DNA of 64,000 nucleotides from 66-474 sp051954935 (lineage in GTDB: Bacteria > Pseudomonadota > Gammaproteobacteria > Xanthomonadales > Rhodanobacteraceae): positions 29,440 to 93,439 of the forward strand of contig JBQCHG010000082.1 in the NCBI GenBank assembly GCA_051954935.1. The letters are read 5' to 3'. A program made the position numbers and the translations under genes. Under the pieces are notes generated by a model. It searched no databases. It saw only the letters and a list, made by a program, of their open reading frames with translations, and was not told where the DNA came from. Position 1 is the stretch's first letter. The number at the start of each line of letters is the position of its first letter. Positions 8,257 to 18,425 of the stretch are shown here, piece by piece.

Positions 8257-8343
8257 TCCATGGCGCTCCCCTCACCTGTCCACACTTTCGCCGGTTGATG
8301 AGGCGGCGCGCTTGCGCGGATCGGGCGAATCCGGGGCGGTGGC

Positions 8344-8372
8344 TGGCAAGAAGGCCCATGTGCCGCGATAAT
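8344..8372 (+). promoter_or_regulatory. Possible sigma-70 promoter of ettA
   Basis: GATAAT at 8367-8372 lies 17 bp after a weak TGGCAA -35 at 8344-8349. A start near 8379 would place the dispersed REP-like palindrome at 8391-8414 in the 5' leader of ettA. The -35 is poor, so this is tentative. Confidence 0.4.
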
Positions 8373-8390
8373 GCAGGGTTTAGCTCAACG

Positions 8391-8414
8391 GTCGCGCGCA
8401 GGCGCGCTCCTACA
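8391..8414. repeat. REP-like palindrome (GTCGCGCGCAGGCGCGCTCCTAC)
   Basis: A GC palindrome is attached to the tail CTCCTACA. The same element occurs twice, in opposite orientations, at 27750-27773 and 27824-27850. The head GTAGGAGCGCGC plus palindrome plus GCGAC resembles bacterial REP units mobilised by RAYT transposases. No RAYT gene is in this window. It lies between the putative promoter and the start codon of ettA. Confidence 0.75.
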
Positions 8415-8448
8415 ACGTCGGCCGTCCGGCCGGCGCAGGAAACTTCCC

Positions 8449-10110
<1,662 letters not shown>

Positions 10111-10111
10111 A

Positions 10112-10139
10112 ACCTCTGAATGAGCTGCTGCGCTCGGCC
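10112..10139. repeat. Partial copy of the CCTCTGAA-type dispersed element
   Basis: The stretch ACCTCTGAATGAGCTGCTGC followed by GCTCGGCC begins 1 bp after the ettA stop. It matches one end of the larger inverted-repeat elements at 33271-33521 and 40049-40189. Only one end is present here. Confidence 0.7.
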
Positions 10140-10146
10140 GCTTTGA

Positions 10147-10422
10147 TCAGAGCTGCGAGAAAATCTCCCGCATCGCCGAATCATTGCGCTTGTAGTTCGG
10201 CCCGGGCTTGCCGAAGCGTTCGTCGAGCAGTTCCAGGCCGCTGATCTTCGACACGTCGAACAGCGGCTCGGCTTGTGGTCCGCCCTCGATCTGATGCGCG
10301 CGCAACAGTTCGGTGCCGCGATGGCCGATGCCATGGCACTGCGGCTCTACGAGGCGCGCGGTGCCGTGATAGACGAAGCGCAGCCGACGCTTCTCGCGGA
10401 TGGCGCGATCAATCGCATTCAT
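10147..10422 (-). CDS. Small WYL-like protein of unknown function
   Basis: This 91-residue cytoplasmic protein begins MNAIDRAIREKRRLRFVYHG, followed by ARLVEPQCHG and ELLRAHQIEGG, and ends NDSAMREIFSQL. The region AIREKRRLRFVYxG...VEP...LRAHQ resembles the core of WYL domains, which bind ligands or single-stranded nucleic acid. There is no helix-turn-helix, so it is a stand-alone domain. The start is ATG 10422 rather than 10434 because homologues I recall begin close to the AI-REKRRLRF helix. It is convergent with ettA, and yhhQ lies 39 bp upstream on the same strand. Confidence 0.7.
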   Translation of the reverse strand: MNAIDRAIREKRRLRFVYHGTARLVEPQCHGIGHRGTELLRAHQIEGGPQAEPLFDVSKISGLELLDERFGKPGPNYKRNDSAMREIFSQL

Positions 10423-10461
10423 TCCGCCGATCATCCGCCCCGCGACTTGATCGCACCGTGA

Positions 10462-11220
10462 TCAGCGTGGCTGGAACGCGCGCACCTCGCCGTCATCCCG
10501 CAACGTAAACGGATTGAAGTCGGTGTGCGGATCGTAAGTGTCGGCGTTCTCGCGGCGCTTCAGGAAGCCGACCACCGCGTAGGTCAACGGCGTGGCCACC
10601 GTTTCCACCAGCACCTTCATGATCCAGTTGAACAGGATCACCTTCACGATCGTCTGGCCTTCCCAGATCCCCACGAAGGCGATCGGATAAAACGTCAGGC
10701 TGTCCACGCCTTCGCCGACGATGGTGGAGCCGATGGTACGCGTCCACAGCCAGCGGCCGCGCGTCCAGAGTTTCATCTTCGCCATCACGAAAGCATTGGC
10801 GAAATCGCCGACCCAGAAGCCGACCAGTGAAGCGAGCGCGATGCGCCAGGTGCTGCCGAACACGATCTCCAGCGCAGGCTGCAGCTTTGCGTCGAACGGC
10901 TCGGCCGGGCTGACCGGCATGTTGATGATCGCCTGCGTCATCACGCTCGCGAACACCAGCGCACCGAAACCTGCCCAGGTCGCGCGGCGCGCGCGCGCAT
11001 AGCCGTACACCTCCGTCAGCACATCGTCGAAGATGTAACTGATCGGGAAGAACAGGTTGCCAGCGCCGAAGGTGAGCGCGCCGATCAGCGGCAGCGTGAT
11101 CGTGCAGACCTTGGCCGGCCCGATAAGGTTGGAGCACAGCAGCACGCCGACCATGCCGCCGACCAGCAGGTCGTAGTAACGGAATCCGCGGCGCGGTGCG
11201 CCTTCGATGCTTGCGCTCAT
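10462..11220 (-). CDS. yhhQ: Queuosine precursor transporter, YhhQ/VUT family
   Basis: This 252-residue inner-membrane protein has about six hydrophobic helices. YhhQ-family (VUT, formerly DUF165) members import preQ0/preQ1 for queuosine tRNA modification. Family marks are CSNLIGPAKV near 29, LTFGAGNLFFPISYIFDDVLTEVYGY from about 49, WVGDFANAFVMAKMK near 138 and STIVGEGVDSLTFYPIAF near 163. It is somewhat longer than E. coli YhhQ, with a charged C-terminal tail. I see no preQ1 riboswitch in the 79-bp upstream gap. Confidence 0.9.
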   Translation of the reverse strand: MSASIEGAPRRGFRYYDLLVGGMVGVLLCSNLIGPAKVCTITLPLIGALTFGAGNLFFPISYIFDDVLTEVYGYARARRATWAGFGALVFASVMTQAIINMPVSPAEPFDAKLQPALEIVFGSTWRIALASLVGFWVGDFANAFVMAKMKLWTRGRWLWTRTIGSTIVGEGVDSLTFYPIAFVGIWEGQTIVKVILFNWIMKVLVETVATPLTYAVVGFLKRRENADTYDPHTDFNPFTLRDDGEVRAFQPR

Positions 11221-11298
11221 TCAGTCCCCCGATCACACCTCTTGCCCGCGACTTTATCGCATCACTTAGATCAAGCGCTTCATTGCACGCGGAAGGGT

Positions 11299-11340
11299 GT
11301 CAAAATGGATCCCCGCTTTCGCGGAAAAGGCGGCTTTCCG
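11299..11340. repeat. ATCCCCGCTTTCGCGG dispersed repeat at the glycosyltransferase 3' end
   Basis: GGATCCCCGCTTTCGCGGAA resembles the widespread REP-like unit whose translation reads IPAFAG or ESGDP. It encodes the last nine or so residues of the glycosyltransferase on the minus strand, including its stop codon. Confidence 0.6.
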
Positions 11341-12220
11341 GCTTCTTCCGTGCCCGCAGCGCAAGCAGCGGCACCGTCAGGGCGAAATGCAGCCAGATGC
11401 CGCACCAGACCGCCGCGCGCGTGAATGGATTGCGCGCGGCCGGATCGAACTTCGAAAACCAGCGCCACATCCCTCGGTGCTTGTGGCGCGAGACGAACAC
11501 CGGACGGTGCCGGCTGGACCCGCCCTTGCCATGCAGCACGCGCACGTGGCCGGCCAGCAGCACCTTGAATCCGGCATCGCGCGCGCGCCGGCACAAATCC
11601 AGGTCTTCGCAATGCAGGAAATAATCCTCATCGAAGCCTTCGAGCTTTTCGAACACCACGCGAGGAACCAGCATCAGCGCACCCGACACGTTCTCGACTT
11701 CGATCGTCGCATCCGGCATCGGCCCCGGCACGTTGATGCCGGCGTATTTCGAATTTCCGCCTTCGCGCCTGGCGAGGCCGCTCAACGTCATCAGCGAACG
11801 CCGCAGCAATGGATCGCGGCGATACGACGCCGGATCGGGCATTCCGTCCGCATCGCACACCACCGCGCCGATCACGCCGGCGTGCGGGTGCGTGCGCAGC
11901 ACGTCCAGCAGTTTCGCGAGCGTATCCGGCCCAAGCAGGCAATCGGGATTCAGGATCAGCAGCGCGTTTGCGTTCGCCAGCTTCGCGCCGCGATTCATGG
12001 CGGGACCAAAACCGAGGTTCTTGTCTTTGAACAGCACGCGTACGCGAGGATCGTTCGCGTACTCGCGCGCAAGCGCCTGCGGCACGCTATCGCGGGACGC
12101 GTTGTCAACGATGACGACCTCGACCGGAACCGAAGGACTCAGCGCGCGCGTCACGCACTCGCGCAAGCACGCGCCGCTGTCGGCGGAGACGATCAGGACG
12201 GAAACGGCAGGTGGGTGCAT
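11300..12220 (-). CDS. Family 2 glycosyltransferase (rhamnosyltransferase-like)
   Basis: This is a 306-residue GT-A-fold transferase, probably adding a sugar to a lipid-linked or surface polysaccharide. It starts VSVLIVSADSG. The nucleotide-binding residues VVIVDNASRD are near 35, LGFGPAMNRGA near 69, the DxD-like LNPDCLL near 91 and the acceptor-side motif FDEDYFLHCEDLDLCRRARDAG near 195-215. It ends with one or two hydrophobic segments (residues 265-290), typical of WbbL-like rhamnosyltransferases. The last residues (RLFRESGDPF) are encoded by a dispersed repeat and are probably not ancestral. It lies downstream of the T2SS operon end on the same strand, 37 bp after gspD. Confidence 0.85.
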   Translation of the reverse strand: MHPPAVSVLIVSADSGACLRECVTRALSPSVPVEVVIVDNASRDSVPQALAREYANDPRVRVLFKDKNLGFGPAMNRGAKLANANALLILNPDCLLGPDTLAKLLDVLRTHPHAGVIGAVVCDADGMPDPASYRRDPLLRRSLMTLSGLARREGGNSKYAGINVPGPMPDATIEVENVSGALMLVPRVVFEKLEGFDEDYFLHCEDLDLCRRARDAGFKVLLAGHVRVLHGKGGSSRHRPVFVSRHKHRGMWRWFSKFDPAARNPFTRAAVWCGIWLHFALTVPLLALRARKKPESRLFRESGDPF

Positions 12221-12257
12221 GCGCGAAGTCTAAGTGCGCCCGCCGTCCTCCGCCGCA

Positions 12258-14921
12258 TCAATCGGATTGCATGACGGCCATTCCCTGCATTTTCGTGCGC
12301 TCCTGAATCTTCGCACGAAGCGCTTCGGCATCCGAACGCGTTGCGACCGGACCGGCGAACACGTCCCACGACATGCCGCTGCCGGATTGCGCGCTGACCA
12401 CGTAGCTCTCGAACCCGAGTTGCTGCAGGTGTCCGCGCTCTGCTTCGGCGAGGCTCCGCGAAGGGTAAGCCGCAATCCGCACCGCCCATTCGCCAGGATG
12501 CGCGACCGGCAAGGAAGCTCCGCTCGGAAGCGGCTCCACGGTTTGAGCCGGAGCCGGCGTAACCGGCGAGGTCACGACCGGCTGCGCTTCAGCGGGGATG
12601 CCAGCCTGCGGCGCGCCGGCCGGCATGCGTTCGTAGTTGCCTGCGCGCCGCAATATCGGCCTCAACGACTCGAACTTGGTCTGGTACTCGTCGGTGATGT
12701 CGCGGGCCTCTTCGGCATTGCCGATCACGCGCGGGGTGATCAGGACGATCAGCTCCGTACGGTTGTGGTCGCGGCTGGTGGTGCCGAACAAGCGGCCGAG
12801 CACCGGAATGCGGTTGAGGAACGGCACGCCATTGTCGTTGTTGATGTCGCTCTGCTGGATCAGGCCGCCCAGCAGCACGGTCTGGCCGCTCTGCACCGCT
12901 ACCTGCGTGGCCAGCGCGCGATTGGCGATGGTGTAGTTCCCGTACTGATCGCGCGCAGTTGGCTTGCTGACCACCTGCTGGATGTTGAGATACACCAGTC
13001 CGCCCGGATTGACGCGCGGGGTGACATCCAGCAGCACACCGGTGTCTATGTACTGCACCGAGCCGACGTTGTAGCCGTTGTTGGTGTTGCCGGTATTGCC
13101 CACCCCGTACCCCGGCGCGAAATAGGTCTGCACCACCGGGATCTTGTCGCCGACCTTGATCGTGGTCTCGTGGTTGTTGAGCACCACCGTCGAGGGCTCG
13201 GAGAGGATCTTGGTGTTGCCGCTTTCCTCCAGCCCGCGCAGCGCGAATTGCAGATTCTTGCCGGCGAACGAGTAGAACAGCGCATCGCTGACCGGGTTGT
13301 ATTGCACGCCGCCGAGTCCCGCAGCACCTTGGTGCCGATGGAAGGATTCGTTGGTACCCGGCGGCGAACCGGGCTGGGTGCCGATCAGGCCCTCGAGATA
13401 ATACTGGACGCCCAGCGAGAACTGGCCCGTGAGGTCCACTTCCATCACGCGCGTCTCGATCTGCACCTGCAGCGGCACCTGGTCCAGCCGCTGGATCACC
13501 GGCAGCATTTCCTGCCACTGCGAAGGCCGCGCGCGCACCAGCAACTGATTGTTCTCGTCCACCGCCGCGATGCGCACGCCGCTCTCGGTGGTGTAGCTGG
13601 TGGTGCGATTGCCGTTGTTGTTGCCTGTGCCACGCCGGGCCGGCAGCCCGCTTTCCAGGCTTCCGCCGAGCCCGCTCTGGTCGGAGCCCATTCCGTTGTC
13701 GCCACCGGTGGTGTAATCCTTGCCGCCGGTGTTGCCGCCGTTGTCGCCGAGTCCGCCGAAGCCGTTGTTGGCAATCCCGCTGGTGCCACCCAGGCCATTG
13801 CTGCCCTGCTCCAGCGGGCTGAACCCGGGCGCGACCTGGCCGCCCTGGTTGGCGTTGCCGCTGGGCGTGCCGTTGTAGAGCGCGTTCAGATGCTCGGCAA
13901 GATCGGACGCCTTGATGTTCTTGACATCGTAGACGTAAAGGCCGTTGGTGCCGCCCGCGCCGGCATCGATCTTGGCAATGAACTCGCGCACCTCGTCCAC
14001 GTAGGTCGGCTGCGAGGTGATCACCACGATGCTGTTGCTGTGCTCCAGCGGAATGAACCGCGCCATCCCCGCCATCGGCGAATCGCTCTTGGCGCCGAAC
14101 ATCTGGTCCAGTTGCGTCATGAGCGTGTTCGCTTCCACGTGCTGCAACGGAACCACCGCCACCGACATGCCGCGCAGCCAGTCCACGTCGAAGGTGCGGA
14201 TGGTGCGTTGGTAATTGGCGAGCTGCTCGGGCGTGCCCGCCATGACCAGGATGTTGCGTTGCGGGTCCACCAGCAGGAAGGCGTCGGCGGGGGCGAACGG
14301 CTTCAGCAGTTTCTGCATCGCGTCCGCGGAAACGTAATGCAAAGGGAACAGCCGCGCCGCATAGCCCAGCCCCGGCGCCGCCGCGCCCAGGCCCGGCGCG
14401 AGATTGCCCGCGACCGCCTGCTTGGCCGGCATCACCACGTAACGGCCGCCCTGCTTCACCAGCGCGTTGTTGGTCCACGACAGCAGCATTTCGAGGACGG
14501 GCAACACTTCCTCGCGCGTGATCGGTTGCGAGGTGGAAAAGGTGATCGTGCCCTGCACGCCCGGCGCGATCACGTAATTGGCGTGCAGCACGTCGCCAAG
14601 GATCGCCTTCACCGCGGCCTGGATCGGCTGGTTCTCGAAATTGAAGACGATCTGGCCGTTCTCGTTGTGGCGACCGCCGCCCGGTGGCGCCGCGCGCGCG
14701 GCCTGTTCGTTGATGAAGCTGCCGGTGCCAATGGTGGTGGTCGCCTGCGGCGCGGACTGCACCAAGGGCTGGAACTGTGTCTCGCTCACGGGCGGTGGCG
14801 GCGGCGCCTGGGTGCCCGCGATCGCCTCGCGCTCCAGCGCGTGATTGTCGGGGCGCGTGTTCGGGGCGCAGCCCGCGAGCAACGCGACACTCAGCACGAC
14901 CATCAAGGTCACCAGTTTCAT
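12258..14921 (-). CDS. gspD: Type II secretion secretin GspD with lipobox and C-terminal SPOR domain
   Basis: GspD forms the outer-membrane channel of the type II secretion system. The 887-residue protein starts MKLVTLMVVLSVALLAGC, a lipoprotein signal with Cys18, as reported for Xanthomonas XpsD. Residues about 75-160 are the N0 domain and about 175-420 N1-N3. A Gly/Asn-rich insert lies at about 360-440. The secretin barrel is at about 480-740, with VQSGQTVLLGGLI and VPFLNRIPVLGRLFG. Residues about 805-885 (GEWAVRIAAYPS...GLGFESYVV-like) form a SPOR peptidoglycan-binding domain, unusual for a GspD. It is the last gene of the operon, 1 bp after xpsN. Confidence 0.95.
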   Translation of the reverse strand: MKLVTLMVVLSVALLAGCAPNTRPDNHALEREAIAGTQAPPPPPVSETQFQPLVQSAPQATTTIGTGSFINEQAARAAPPGGGRHNENGQIVFNFENQPIQAAVKAILGDVLHANYVIAPGVQGTITFSTSQPITREEVLPVLEMLLSWTNNALVKQGGRYVVMPAKQAVAGNLAPGLGAAAPGLGYAARLFPLHYVSADAMQKLLKPFAPADAFLLVDPQRNILVMAGTPEQLANYQRTIRTFDVDWLRGMSVAVVPLQHVEANTLMTQLDQMFGAKSDSPMAGMARFIPLEHSNSIVVITSQPTYVDEVREFIAKIDAGAGGTNGLYVYDVKNIKASDLAEHLNALYNGTPSGNANQGGQVAPGFSPLEQGSNGLGGTSGIANNGFGGLGDNGGNTGGKDYTTGGDNGMGSDQSGLGGSLESGLPARRGTGNNNGNRTTSYTTESGVRIAAVDENNQLLVRARPSQWQEMLPVIQRLDQVPLQVQIETRVMEVDLTGQFSLGVQYYLEGLIGTQPGSPPGTNESFHRHQGAAGLGGVQYNPVSDALFYSFAGKNLQFALRGLEESGNTKILSEPSTVVLNNHETTIKVGDKIPVVQTYFAPGYGVGNTGNTNNGYNVGSVQYIDTGVLLDVTPRVNPGGLVYLNIQQVVSKPTARDQYGNYTIANRALATQVAVQSGQTVLLGGLIQQSDINNDNGVPFLNRIPVLGRLFGTTSRDHNRTELIVLITPRVIGNAEEARDITDEYQTKFESLRPILRRAGNYERMPAGAPQAGIPAEAQPVVTSPVTPAPAQTVEPLPSGASLPVAHPGEWAVRIAAYPSRSLAEAERGHLQQLGFESYVVSAQSGSGMSWDVFAGPVATRSDAEALRAKIQERTKMQGMAVMQSD

Positions 14922-14922
14922 G

Positions 14923-15750
14923 TCAGCCTCCATTGTTCTGCTTGTTCGCGTCCTGCTTCTGTGCGGCCTTTTTGCGACGTTGTTCGATGCGCGCCTTGAG
15001 TGCCCGGGCCCACGCGTCGGCAGCTTCCTTGTCGGTGAGGCTCGACGATTGCGCGGGCGTGGACGGCGGCGCCTGAGGTTGTGCAGCGCCCGTCTGCCCG
15101 GATTGTTGCTGCGCGCCTGCAGCAGGCGCGCCATTCTGCTGGGGCGTGGCTTGCTGCTGTTCCGAAGACGACGCTGGCAGCGGCACCGGTGCTGCATTCT
15201 CGCCGGGCTGTGGCGCCTCCATCGCGGGTTGCGGAGGTGGCGGCGCACCATTGCCGCCCGTCCCGCTGCTGGGCGGCGGCGGGCCCACCTTCAGCGGCAA
15301 TTCGGTACGCGAGCCGTTGATCTCCACCACCGCGCTGCGCGGCTTGACCTCCACCACCGTCGCGCCATTCGCACTCTGGCCTTCGCGCACGCGCAAGGTG
15401 CGGTTGCTGTTCTTCTCGCGCAGCAGCGCCATATGCAGGCCGGGCAGCATGATCACGCCGGTCAATTCGAGATCGCCGGTATTCGCGTTGTTGTTGGTGG
15501 CAGGCGCTGCGATCGGCTTGCGATCCGGGCTGAACAGCGGGCGCTCCCAGACGCTCGCGAAGTTCTCCAGCGGCGGCACGCTCGGCGGCGGCGTGGCCGC
15601 ACGCGCGGGTGGCAATGGCGGCGGCGAGGCGTTGTCATGCCAGTGCGCGCCCCGGCCCACGCCCGCCCACAACGCGATCAGCACCGCGACCAGCGCCACG
15701 GCCAGAATGCCGAGTGCGGGCGTGAGGCGGCGGCGATCGGCGGCATTCAT
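14923..15750 (-). CDS. xpsN: Type II secretion protein N (XpsN/GspC-like)
   Basis: This 275-residue protein has one N-terminal transmembrane segment (residues 12-28) and a homology-region domain. The domain runs from ENFASVWERPLFSPDRKP near 61 to about 155 (ELTGVIMLPG, LRVREGQSANGATVVEVKPR). Such HR domains contact the secretin N0 domain and so bridge inner and outer membranes. The C-terminal 120 residues are rich in Pro, Gln and Ala and probably disordered, with a basic helical end. By position between gspM and gspD it matches Xanthomonas XpsN, which acts in place of GspC. It overlaps gspM by 4 bp. Confidence 0.88.
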   Translation of the reverse strand: MNAADRRRLTPALGILAVALVAVLIALWAGVGRGAHWHDNASPPPLPPARAATPPPSVPPLENFASVWERPLFSPDRKPIAAPATNNNANTGDLELTGVIMLPGLHMALLREKNSNRTLRVREGQSANGATVVEVKPRSAVVEINGSRTELPLKVGPPPPSSGTGGNGAPPPPQPAMEAPQPGENAAPVPLPASSSEQQQATPQQNGAPAAGAQQQSGQTGAAQPQAPPSTPAQSSSLTDKEAADAWARALKARIEQRRKKAAQKQDANKQNNGG

Positions 15751-16355
15751 TGGCTTGCCCCGTTGCGGATGTAACCGGACAGCGTGAACTGCACCTCCAG
15801 TTTCGGCTGGGGCGGCATGCCCGGCTGGGCGACCTGGTAGATGGTGATGTCGTCCACGAACATGTATGGCAGCGCGCGATCGAAATCATGCAGCACCGCC
15901 GTCAGGGGCTGGATCGCGCATTGCAGGGTGATGCTGACGCTCACCCGCCGGTACGGCTCCCTGCCGGCATTGTTTTCGATCGGCATCTTCTGCGGCATCT
16001 CGCAGCCGCCGCCTTCATTGGCATGCGCGGCCACCACGTCGGAGGCGCGCTGGATAAGCCCCGCCGCCGCCGCGGACGGATCGGTCTCCGGCAGGAACGC
16101 ATTCGCGGAAGCGCCCCCCGCCGCGAGCTGGTTCAGGCGCTGCTGCAACTGCGGCTGTTGCGCGATCGCCGCGGCGTAGCGCGCGTGCTGCTCGCGGAGG
16201 TCGTGCATCTGCGCATTCTGGTCGAGCAGTGGCGCGACGAACCACCAGTGCAGGAGAACGAAATAGGCGATGGCGAGCGCGATCAGCGCCAGCACGATCG
16301 CGGCCAGCCGCGATTGCACGGGACTCAGCTTGACCGGCTTAATGCGAGGCGGCAT
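15747..16355 (-). CDS. gspM: Type II secretion protein M
   Basis: This 202-residue bitopic inner-membrane protein has a short cytoplasmic N-terminus, one membrane helix (about residues 18-40, IVLALIALAIAYFVLL) and a periplasmic coiled coil (QNAQMHDLREQHARYAAAI...). It ends in a ferredoxin-like domain. It partners GspL in the inner-membrane platform. I prefer ATG 16355, with a GGGGAAG ribosome-binding site about 9 bp upstream, over GTG 16376. Its 5' end overlaps gspL by 17 bp and its stop overlaps xpsN as ATGA. Confidence 0.88.
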   Translation of the reverse strand: MPPRIKPVKLSPVQSRLAAIVLALIALAIAYFVLLHWWFVAPLLDQNAQMHDLREQHARYAAAIAQQPQLQQRLNQLAAGGASANAFLPETDPSAAAAGLIQRASDVVAAHANEGGGCEMPQKMPIENNAGREPYRRVSVSITLQCAIQPLTAVLHDFDRALPYMFVDDITIYQVAQPGMPPQPKLEVQFTLSGYIRNGASQ

Positions 16356-17481
16356 TGCCCGGCTTCCCCGTACCACGCAATTGCGCGGAAAGATCGAAGT
16401 GCTCCTTGCCGGTGGTCGGGTCCGGCTGGATCACGCCCTGCAATTTCGGCTCGGCGATCAGCGACGAATCGCGCAACCTGTCGATCAGTCCCGCGGCTTT
16501 CGCGCTCTCGCCCTGCATGGTCAACTGACCGGTCGAATCCAGGGAAAAGCGCTGCAGCCAAGTGTCGGGCGGCAGGCGTTGGGTGAGATCGCTCAGCACG
16601 GAGAGCGGCGACGGCGTGGCGCGCTTGCGCGCGGCGAGGAACCCGGATGCGCCCGCCGCGTTGACCAACTGCTCGCGCAGGGAAGTGGCCCGGCGTGCCT
16701 GCACCTGCAGCGCGTCCACCTGCGTCTGCATCGTGTCCAGCGCGGTCTGGCGGTTGCCCAGCCATTGCAGCATCACGATCACCGCCAACGCGATGCAGAC
16801 CGCACCCATGATCAGGTTGGCGCGCCGGCGCGGATGCGCGCGACGCGGGCGTTGCGCAGGCGGAAGCAGGTTGACGCCCACGCGCCCGTTCGCGGGATTC
16901 GCTTCGTCGGCCACGTCCACCGCATCCGGCACCACCCCGATGCCGAGCAGGCGTACCAGCAGCGGTTCCACCTCCACGCGCGGCGCGGCGATCAGTTCCA
17001 CCGCGAGTTGGCCTGGCGCCGCATCCAGATCGAGCACGCGCACGTCATACCAGACCTGGTCCGGCTTGAACGGCGTCTGCCGGTCGATTTCGTATCCGAC
17101 CACGCGCCGGAGATCGCTCGCCGCCGCCTGCGGCAATTGCAGGCGCCGGCGCAACACGAATGACGAGGGCAATAACAGCACCAGTCGCCGATCGGATGGA
17201 TCGATGTCGCGGCAGGCGCGGACGAAGCCGGCGCGCTGTTCTTCCGGCGCGGCATTCGCCTCGATGTGCGCGAGCAGATCGCCGGTGCGCTCGCGGCGCA
17301 CGCGGAGCCCATCCGCCTCCGCACTCAACAGCAGCACTTCCGGCCCCCGCAACACGTGTGCGCGCAAGCGCTCCGGCAGCAGCGTGGCGAGTTCGCCGCC
17401 CCACCAAGCGAGAAAGCGTGGTCCCTGTGAACGTTGCCAAGCCAGCCACGCGCGCTCCAGCCCGGGCGAAAGCTTGTTCAT
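16339..17481 (-). CDS. gspL: Type II secretion protein L (PilN-like fusion)
   Basis: This 380-residue protein anchors the GspE ATPase to the inner membrane. The cytoplasmic actin-like part, about residues 1-210, includes RRRLQLPQAAASDLRRVVGYEIDRQTPF. Then come a membrane helix at about 228-248 (IMGAVCIALAVIVMLQW) and a periplasmic coiled coil with a PilN-like domain (VLSDLTQRLPPDTWLQRF). This architecture is typical of Xanthomonadales GspL/XpsL. Its ATG overlaps the gspK stop as ATGA. Confidence 0.9.
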   Translation of the reverse strand: MNKLSPGLERAWLAWQRSQGPRFLAWWGGELATLLPERLRAHVLRGPEVLLLSAEADGLRVRRERTGDLLAHIEANAAPEEQRAGFVRACRDIDPSDRRLVLLLPSSFVLRRRLQLPQAAASDLRRVVGYEIDRQTPFKPDQVWYDVRVLDLDAAPGQLAVELIAAPRVEVEPLLVRLLGIGVVPDAVDVADEANPANGRVGVNLLPPAQRPRRAHPRRRANLIMGAVCIALAVIVMLQWLGNRQTALDTMQTQVDALQVQARRATSLREQLVNAAGASGFLAARKRATPSPLSVLSDLTQRLPPDTWLQRFSLDSTGQLTMQGESAKAAGLIDRLRDSSLIAEPKLQGVIQPDPTTGKEHFDLSAQLRGTGKPGNAASH

Positions 17482-18425
17482 CGCGATTCCCTGGACACCG
17501 ATTCCCTGGACACTTCCGAATCCTCGGCGATGTTCGACACGTCTCTCCAGCCTAACACGGTGTACGGCCGCAGGCCGCCACTCATCGCCGTCACCCGCAG
17601 GATCGCGTCCTGGGCCGAGCGCGTACCGTCCGGCAGGACCGCCACCGCACGGATCTCCTGGGTCAGGCCGCCGAAGCCGGCGACCGGCACTTGCGGGGCG
17701 GCGGCGCCCTGCGCCGCCGGCAGCGGAAGGTTGCCCTGCAGCGGCGGACGGGCGCGGCGCGCGGCCACGACGCGGGCCGCGGCCACCGCATCGCCGTCCC
17801 TGCCCGCCGCGAGTGCCAGCGGCCCCGCGTACGCCTCGTCCGGGAAATTGCGCCCGGAGTACACCGTCACCGCATCGGCGAGCCTGCGGTACAGCGCATC
17901 GGTCATGCCGTATACGCGCGACAACTCGTCGCTGCTGCGAAACGGACCGTTGCGTGGCAGCCAGGCGAGCCCGGCACGACGGTAGGTTTCCGCTTCGGCG
18001 CCATGGGGATGCGGGATGTCGTCACTGTCACGCCAGTCCTGCACCGCATCGGCGAGCGCCTGCGCGTGCGGCTGGTCGGCGCCGGCGGCGAGGAACAGGT
18101 TCTTCAGCACCTCCGGCGTGGCGGCGTTGAGATCCACCTGCCCGGACGTGTCGGTGACGTTCACCTGGACCCTGGCTCCGTCGAAGTCGAAGCGATAGCC
18201 GCGCCCGTCCGGTACCCAGCGACGCGCAGGATCGGGGTCACGCAGGGCCTGCACCGCCCGCGCTACGCCCGCGTCCGCGGCATAGCGCGCACGCGCCTGC
18301 GCGTAGGTGTTGCGCGCAGCCTCGCCCTCCCCGTGCGCGGTCACCGCCATCCCCGCCAGCAATGCGGCGAGCAAGGCGATCGCCCACATCGCGAACAGCA
18401 ACGCGGCACCGCGCGCGCGCTTCAT
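17478..18425 (-). CDS. gspK: Type II secretion minor pseudopilin K
   Basis: This 315-residue protein caps the pseudopilus tip with GspI and GspJ. The N-terminus MKRARGAALLFAMWAIALLAALL is a non-classical prepilin signal: Gly-Ala before the hydrophobic helix, as usual for GspK. The large helical insertion follows, with VDLNAATPEVLKNLF near residue 100 and GPFRSSDELSRVYGM near 165. The last residues repeat SRES-type units, encoded by a 15-bp direct repeat (two copies of ATTCCCTGGACACCG-like sequence at about 17484-17514). Starts and stops overlap gspJ and gspL by 4 bp. Confidence 0.92.
   Translation of the reverse strand: MKRARGAALLFAMWAIALLAALLAGMAVTAHGEGEAARNTYAQARARYAADAGVARAVQALRDPDPARRWVPDGRGYRFDFDGARVQVNVTDTSGQVDLNAATPEVLKNLFLAAGADQPHAQALADAVQDWRDSDDIPHPHGAEAETYRRAGLAWLPRNGPFRSSDELSRVYGMTDALYRRLADAVTVYSGRNFPDEAYAGPLALAAGRDGDAVAAARVVAARRARPPLQGNLPLPAAQGAAAPQVPVAGFGGLTQEIRAVAVLPDGTRSAQDAILRVTAMSGGLRPYTVLGWRDVSNIAEDSEVSRESVSRESR

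Noticed and set aside
11221..11299. Possible preQ1 riboswitch before the YhhQ transporter gene
   Set aside because: No preQ1 aptamer pattern (short hairpin plus A-rich tail) is visible.
12234..14999. A 921-codon open frame on the plus strand opposite gspD
   Set aside because: It is a high-GC antisense shadow rich in Arg, His and Gln with no domain. gspD has full family motifs. Similar long shadows lie opposite ettA, purL, the GGDEF-EAL gene, gspF, mprF and the rib genes.
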